A stretch of DNA of 64,000 nt from Wyeomyia smithii (lineage: Eukaryota > Arthropoda > Insecta > Diptera > Culicidae). The stretch lies in contig NC_073695.1 of NCBI RefSeq assembly GCF_029784165.1, positions 278,976,079 to 279,040,078 on the forward strand, written 5' to 3'. Below are positions 59,191 to 64,000 of the stretch, piece by piece. Numbering within the stretch: the first letter of the stretch is position 1; the number at the start of each line of letters is the position of its first letter. The translations under genes were made by a program, and so were the position numbers. The notes beneath the pieces were generated by a model that was given only the letters and a program-made list of their open reading frames with translations, ran no database searches and was not told the DNA's origin.

Positions 59191-61771
59191 TTGAAACTAC
59201 CGGTGGACAGGAATTGACGGTTGAACGATAAACGCGGCGGTTTTTCTGGATCAATTCACAGGGATAGAACCGTAAAAGCCATGAGGTCTTCATTCTAGCA
59301 TCAATTTTCATGAAATAGACAGACCATATTGTTGAAATTGTCTTTCAACATAATTATTTGGGTTAAAATAACAAAAACAGATTTTCTCGAAATGATGGTG
59401 TTGGTTTTTACGTAAGCCATGCAAACAGCCCATACCCAGCGATGATCGCTACCGGATCCTAATTGCGGGAGCTGCTCTGTCAACACCCGCTGCGAGTCGT
59501 CGCCCGAAGAACCAGGTTGCCAGGGTACGGAATCCGTCCGAGAACAACCCAATTCGGCTGTAATCGGAACTCGTACATCGGTTGACCTACTATTGTCGCT
59601 TTACGCACTGCACTTCTCGTTGCTCGCCGGCGCGCGTTCGCTCGCTGGCTGACAAGAACTTGTGCGATGCAATTGCATCTTTGATCCCGCTGCGAACATG
59701 AAAGGGAACGAAAGTTATGCATAAATTATACTTCCATTATCATACAGTCGTAATCATGACCCAAATATCAGCTGGCAGCAGCCGTAGGCGTTTTGCATTA
59801 TCCTCTATCGCCGGGGACAGGCTCGGAGCAAACCGTCGGACCTTTCGCTTGCAGGTCTAGGTCTGCTGAAGCTGAAAGTTTGGAGAAGCTTTCAAGAGTA
59901 CGCTAGAGATGTTGGCAAAACAGAGCCACATACCGGACGCATTTTCTGGCCCTTTCACTGACGCAAGCCAGTGATCAACATAAGCCGCGATCGTTTCACA
60001 CAAACCCATAATTGAATTGTAGGACGCATGAATAAATTCTCGACAGCCTGGAACGGAATGGGTTCAGTTGTGTTAGCCATGGTAAGGGCAACAAGCACTT
60101 TGTTTTGCCATGGCTAGCGTACAAGCTTCTTGAGACGTTCCTGGATTTCAGGGACGGCTGTTAGGAAGGTAAACCGAAAAAAAAGACAAACGTGTTCGCC
60201 TGCCAACTGTGCGACCTCAACGCAAGAGTCCCGTTCCGGAAAGGCGGTAAACGCACCTTCGACTGGGAAATCGCTTACGCGACGACAGCGACGACGACGG
60301 CGGCCAAGAGGAACGCTGTTTAGTGAGTACGTATTTTATTAATGACTTTGCAGAAATAAGGCGAACACAAGGTAGATTGCTTACCACCGACTGGGACCGG
60401 GACGAGATGAATCGCAGGAACATTTCATATTCATAAAGATAAACTGATGCACACACGCTTAGCCGGTTAAAAATGGAACGCAAAGAAGAAACAAAAGTTA
60501 AACGTAGTTGGTTCTGGGCATTTGAAAGGAAATATTTTCCATTCACTTAGGAAATTTACCAGACTTTATTATGTCAGTAAGCAGTTGGCGACAGGAGTTT
60601 TTAAATTGGTCAGCAAATTTTATAATTATAATAACTCAGCTTACAGCAAGGAAACTTTATTCACATGAAATCGACCAATAGAGAAATAAAATTATTCTCT
60701 TAACGGCCTGCCAGCAACACTAAACGCTAATGTGAGCTGCATGGTACTATTTTCCGTGCAAAATCCCAGGTGACCACCGGATAGGATAACTAACCCATTG
60801 AGCGACAACAGTGCACAACAAGCGGAAAATTGTGTCACGTGCTTTTAAAACATTTTACGCGGCCCGCATAGCCGTTGTCCGCTATACAGGTACCGAACGT
60901 ATCCGCGTTCAAGCTGTGGCAATCTCCTCGCTCAAAACACGCATCTCGAAATCAGTCATCATAACTGCTGCAGTCCACGGATGCAGAGGAAAAACCGTCC
61001 AGCTCGTAGCGGTAATTTATGACCATGCAGCTGGATTCGGAAGGGGGGAAGATGAAGGAATGGGAAATGTTCCGCACAAATGATTCACCGCACAAAGTTG
61101 CAGGTTCTATCTGCATCCGACCGGACAGAAGGTTATGCGGGAATGATGCGGAGATTTTCCACCACTGGCAGCCTGCTTGCTGCAAGTGGCTGCATGAAGC
61201 GAACGTGTCTGAGGCTGTCATCGGTCGGAAAATGAATTGCCGTGAGCTCAACAGGTTAGCGAGAAGTTTAATTCCGTGGGGGCTTTTGGGAGCATGTGAG
61301 AGAAATGCTTTCACAGTGTTTGAATGTTTCACGCAAAAAAAAATTAAATTGTTTTCAAATCTTCTCGGATGGACATGATCCGAACAAGTTTCACACTCAA
61401 TTTGGTTGTCATTGTTAATATCCGGTTTCAAATACATGAAAGGCAGATATAGTTTATTTTGGTGTCTTGGAAAATCTCAGAGTCATCTTTGTCTAGTCAA
61501 GTGAAAGATTTGCCGAAACAACTAGAAACTACTGACGAAACGAGAATCAACGAAAAATACACTGTATTTTTATAACGAATTTCCAGGTGATCAATTTCAC
61601 CCCATTTCACGGTACTCGTGATCTTTCAACTTGTGCAAATTATATGACAGTAAGGGTTGCTACTCAACAGGATAAAATATTTTTTAATTACTCTCAAAAT
61701 AATAAGTTAAACTTTTGCGTGTAGTCATAGCAGCTATTTGGCTGGGAAACAATATAGGTAGGTATGATAGC
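59191..61771. other. Apparently single-copy non-coding DNA
   Basis: Mixed base composition without transposon motifs. Open frames of up to 161 codons overlap on opposite strands (60.8-61.4 kb), with no domain I recognise on either. Arg-rich CGACGACAGCGACGACGACG repeats lie near 60280. Confidence 0.4.
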
Positions 61772-61963
61772 ATGGCAGGTATAATGAATTTCCAGGAGAA
61801 GCAGCTGGAAGACAAGCTGAAGCCCATGTTTCAAACTGTTGCCGAAGAACTATTAGCTTTACAGTCAGTTCACGAATCTTCAACCCAGAGACCCAGTCAT
61901 GACGATGTCCTTGACGAGATACGTATGTTTTCGAATGTTGCTTGCTGCCAACAGAAACGGTGA
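61772..61963 (+). CDS. Short open frame of unknown function beside LINE copy 3
   Basis: ATG 61772 to TGA 61961-61963 gives 63 residues beginning MAGIMNFQEKQLEDKLKPMF and followed by QTVAEELLALQSVHESS, a strongly helical, amphipathic composition. The frame is open upstream to about 61715. It could be a host exon or part of an unrecognised element. No domain is recognised, and the ORF ends 12 bp before the LINE junction. Confidence 0.25.
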   Translation: MAGIMNFQEKQLEDKLKPMFQTVAEELLALQSVHESSTQRPSHDDVLDEIRMFSNVACCQQKR

Positions 61964-61974
61964 TCAAGTGACGA

Positions 61975-64000
61975 CTATTGTCCGGTTATTGTACGAAGAA
62001 AATTCACTCTTTGTTGACATTTTTTCATCAGATACCTCACGTGACAACCCCAGGTGCCTTTAGAGTCGAACCAGATACCAAGATATTTGTGTACCAAACC
62101 TGAGAAATCGTTTTACCCATTAATTGTGTTTGAAGCTGAGCAGGTTCATGCTTCCTAGAAAAAACCGCTATCTCAGTCTTCTCCGGAGAGAATTCGATAC
62201 CTAGCTGTAAAGCCCAAGCAGACAAATTGTCCAAGGTATCTTGCAATGGTCCTTGCAAATCGGCAGCTTCGACTCCTGTAACAGAGATTACACTGTCGTC
62301 TGCAAGTTGTCTTATCGTGCATGAATTTGCCAGGCATTCGTCGATGTCATTTACATAAAAGTTGTAAAGAAGGGGGCTTAAACATGAGCCCTGGGGAAGA
62401 CCCATGTAGCTAATTCGAAAAGTTGCCAAAGCACCATGCGTAAAATTCATGTGCTTTTCGGACAACAAATTGTGCAAAAAATTGTTCAAAATTGGAGAAA
62501 ATCCTTGTCGGTGAAGTTTACCCGAAAGAATGTCAATAGAAACGGAATCAAAAGCCCCCTTAATGTCCAAGAACGCAGACGCCATTTGTTCTTTGCGAGC
62601 ATACGCCAGCTGAATATCTGTTGAAAGCAGCGCAAGACAATCATTCGTCCCTTTGGCACGGCGGAAGCCAAATTGAGTATCCGATAGTAGGCCATTTGAT
62701 TCGACCCAATGGTCTAAACGACGGAGTAACATTTTTTCCATCAATTTCCGGATACAGGATAGCATTGCAATCGGCCTATAAGAGTTGTGATCAGAAGCTG
62801 GTTTCCCTGGTTTTTGGATGGCGATCACCTTCACTTGCCTCCAATCCTGCGGTACAATGTTTTGCTCCAGGAACTTATTGAACGAGTTCAACAAGCGCCT
62901 CTTGGCATTGCCGGGTAGATTCTTCAACAAGTTGAATTTGATTCTATCTAACCCAGGCGCGTTATTGTTACAGGACAGGAGGGCAACTGAAAATTCTGCC
63001 ATCGTAAAAGGTGATTCAATCGCGTCGTGGCCCGGAGACGCATCGCGAACAATGTTTTGCTCAGGAACAGAGTCCGGACATACTTTCCTGGCAAAATCAA
63101 ATATCCACCGACTTGAAGACTCCTCGCTTTCGTTGACCGTTACGCGATTCCGCATTCTTCGGGCTGTGTTCCAAAGAGTGCTCATTGATGTCTCCCTCGA
63201 CGTCTCGTTTACGAACCGACGCCAATATCCGCGTTTCTTTGCTTTTGCCAAGCTTTTAAGCTTGGTATCAAGCTCCGAATACCGTATATAGTCGCCAGGT
63301 ATACCTCCCTTCTGAAGGGCCAAAAACGCGTCGGATCTTTGCTTGTAGACATCGGAGCACTCTTGGTCCCACCAGGGAGGCCGTTCTTTGATCGTTACGC
63401 CGGGATATTTCTTCGTTTGGGCTTGCAACGCGGCGTCGAGAATCAAGCCCACGAGGAGGTTGTATTCTTCAAGTGGTGGATGATGTTGAATCGACTCGAC
63501 CGCTTTTGAAATCATTTCCTCGTATAACTTCCAATCAACATTCCGTGTGAGGTCATACGGAATGTCAATTGGTCGCATGCGAGTTGACCCGTTATTAATT
63601 GAAATAAGAATAGGCAAATGGTCGCTACCGTGAGGATCGAGGATTACCTTCCATGTGCAATCCAACCGTAGCGACGTCGAACATAAGGATAGATCCAAAG
63701 CGCTTGGGCGCGCTGGAGGTTTCGGGATACGTGTCATTTCACCGTTGTTTAAAATAGTCATGTCGAAGTCATCGCAAAGGTTATAGATCAGAGAGGAGCG
63801 GTTATCATTGTGAGGGGAACCCCAAGCCACACCATGAGAGTTGAAGTCTCCCAAAATCAAACGTGGCGAGGGAAGAAGTTCTATTAAATCAAAGAGCAGC
63901 CGTTGCCCAATCTGTGCTCTGGGAGGAATATATATTGAGGCAATACAAAGCTCTTTACCTTGTATTGTCATTTGACATGCAACAACTTCGATGCCTGGAA
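61975..64000 (-). mobile_element. I-group LINE copy 3 (minus strand), lacking its 3' third
   Basis: Nearly identical to copy 2 from the endonuclease (window edge) to the RT thumb. Similarity stops abruptly at about 61975, after the equivalent of copy 2 position 19144 (AATAACCGGACAAT). The RNase H, 3' UTR and 3' end are absent, which normal 5' truncation of LINEs does not explain. The 5' part continues beyond the window. Confidence 0.9.
62037..64000 (-). pseudogene. LINE ORF2 endonuclease-RT part, copy 3 (largely intact frame)
   Basis: Open from the window edge through the endonuclease (CIASIYIPPRAQ, LGDFNSHGVAWGS, GSDHLPILISI) and the RT (APGLDRIKFN, FLDIKGAFDSVS, MGLPQGSCLSPLLYN, catalytic LADD at 62295-62306). 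Loss of one T in the run equivalent to copy 2 GGTTTTGG (about 62094-62099) shifts the frame, so the last ~19 residues (from WYTNIL) are out of frame. It keeps FLHN residues deleted from copy 2 and lacks two residues after the ERPP motif. It keeps TGG where copy 2 has TGA at 19048. RNase H is not present. Confidence 0.92.

Noticed and set aside
60952..61437. A 161-codon minus-strand gene
   Set aside because: A second long frame overlaps it on the plus strand, composition is not coding-like, and no domain is recognisable.

Overview
The window is animal nuclear DNA, most likely from a dipteran and probably a mosquito. It is AT-rich, shows no intact conserved host gene, and is packed with decayed transposable elements. 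These include I-group LINEs with a C-terminal RNase H, RTE-like and Jockey/CR1-like LINE fragments, tRNA-derived SINEs, pogo/Tigger and mariner (DD34-37D type) transposase relics, and hAT, piggyBac and mariner MITEs. The mosquito assignment rests on remembered resemblance of the transposases and SINEs, so it is an inference. There are no bacterial features.

Layout. 1-4514: I-group LINE copy 1, cut by the window edge. 4771-5851: pogo-like deletion derivative. 7272-7640: mariner transposase relic. 7.6-12.5 kb: apparently single-copy non-coding DNA. 12.5-14.2 kb: a repeat with internal duplication, and an RTE-like LINE tail carrying an (ACTT)n end and a palindromic MITE. 14.5-21.8 kb: two inverted repeat arms, with I-group LINE copy 2 (15190-20932, 9-bp target duplication, internal Inr+DPE promoter) inserted between them. 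21830-22350: piggyBac-type MITE. 22.5-26.1 kb: further LINE and SINE relics, including a SINE nested in a LINE. 26-33.8 kb: mostly unassigned DNA. 33794-38135: Tigger-type transposon with phased subterminal repeats and a nested hAT element. 38.9-40.7 kb: LINE fragment abutting a large (GATAGA)n array. 40.7-46.7 kb: unassigned DNA with one orphan ORF. 47.0-51.9 kb: a second I-group LINE family whose endonuclease is invaded by an in-frame (TA)n microsatellite. 52067-52660: MITE with long TIRs and internal tandem repeats. 53.5-54.1 kb: a probable histone H2B promoter/N-terminus relic beside a mariner-like transposase relic. 55.4-55.9 kb: ~120-bp tandem repeats. 56461-59078: a foldback composite of three promoter-bearing units. 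59-62 kb: unassigned DNA. 61975-64000: I-group LINE copy 3 on the minus strand.

How the parts relate. Copies 1-3 belong to one LINE family. Comparing them shows the ancestral ORF1-ORF2 stop/start overlap and each lesion. No element here looks autonomously active: every multi-domain ORF is broken or truncated. The most unusual items are the foldback composite with repeated core promoters, the phased subterminal array of the Tigger element, the microsatellite growing inside an endonuclease frame, the tandem-repeat MITE, and the LINE lying in the loop of a large inverted repeat.
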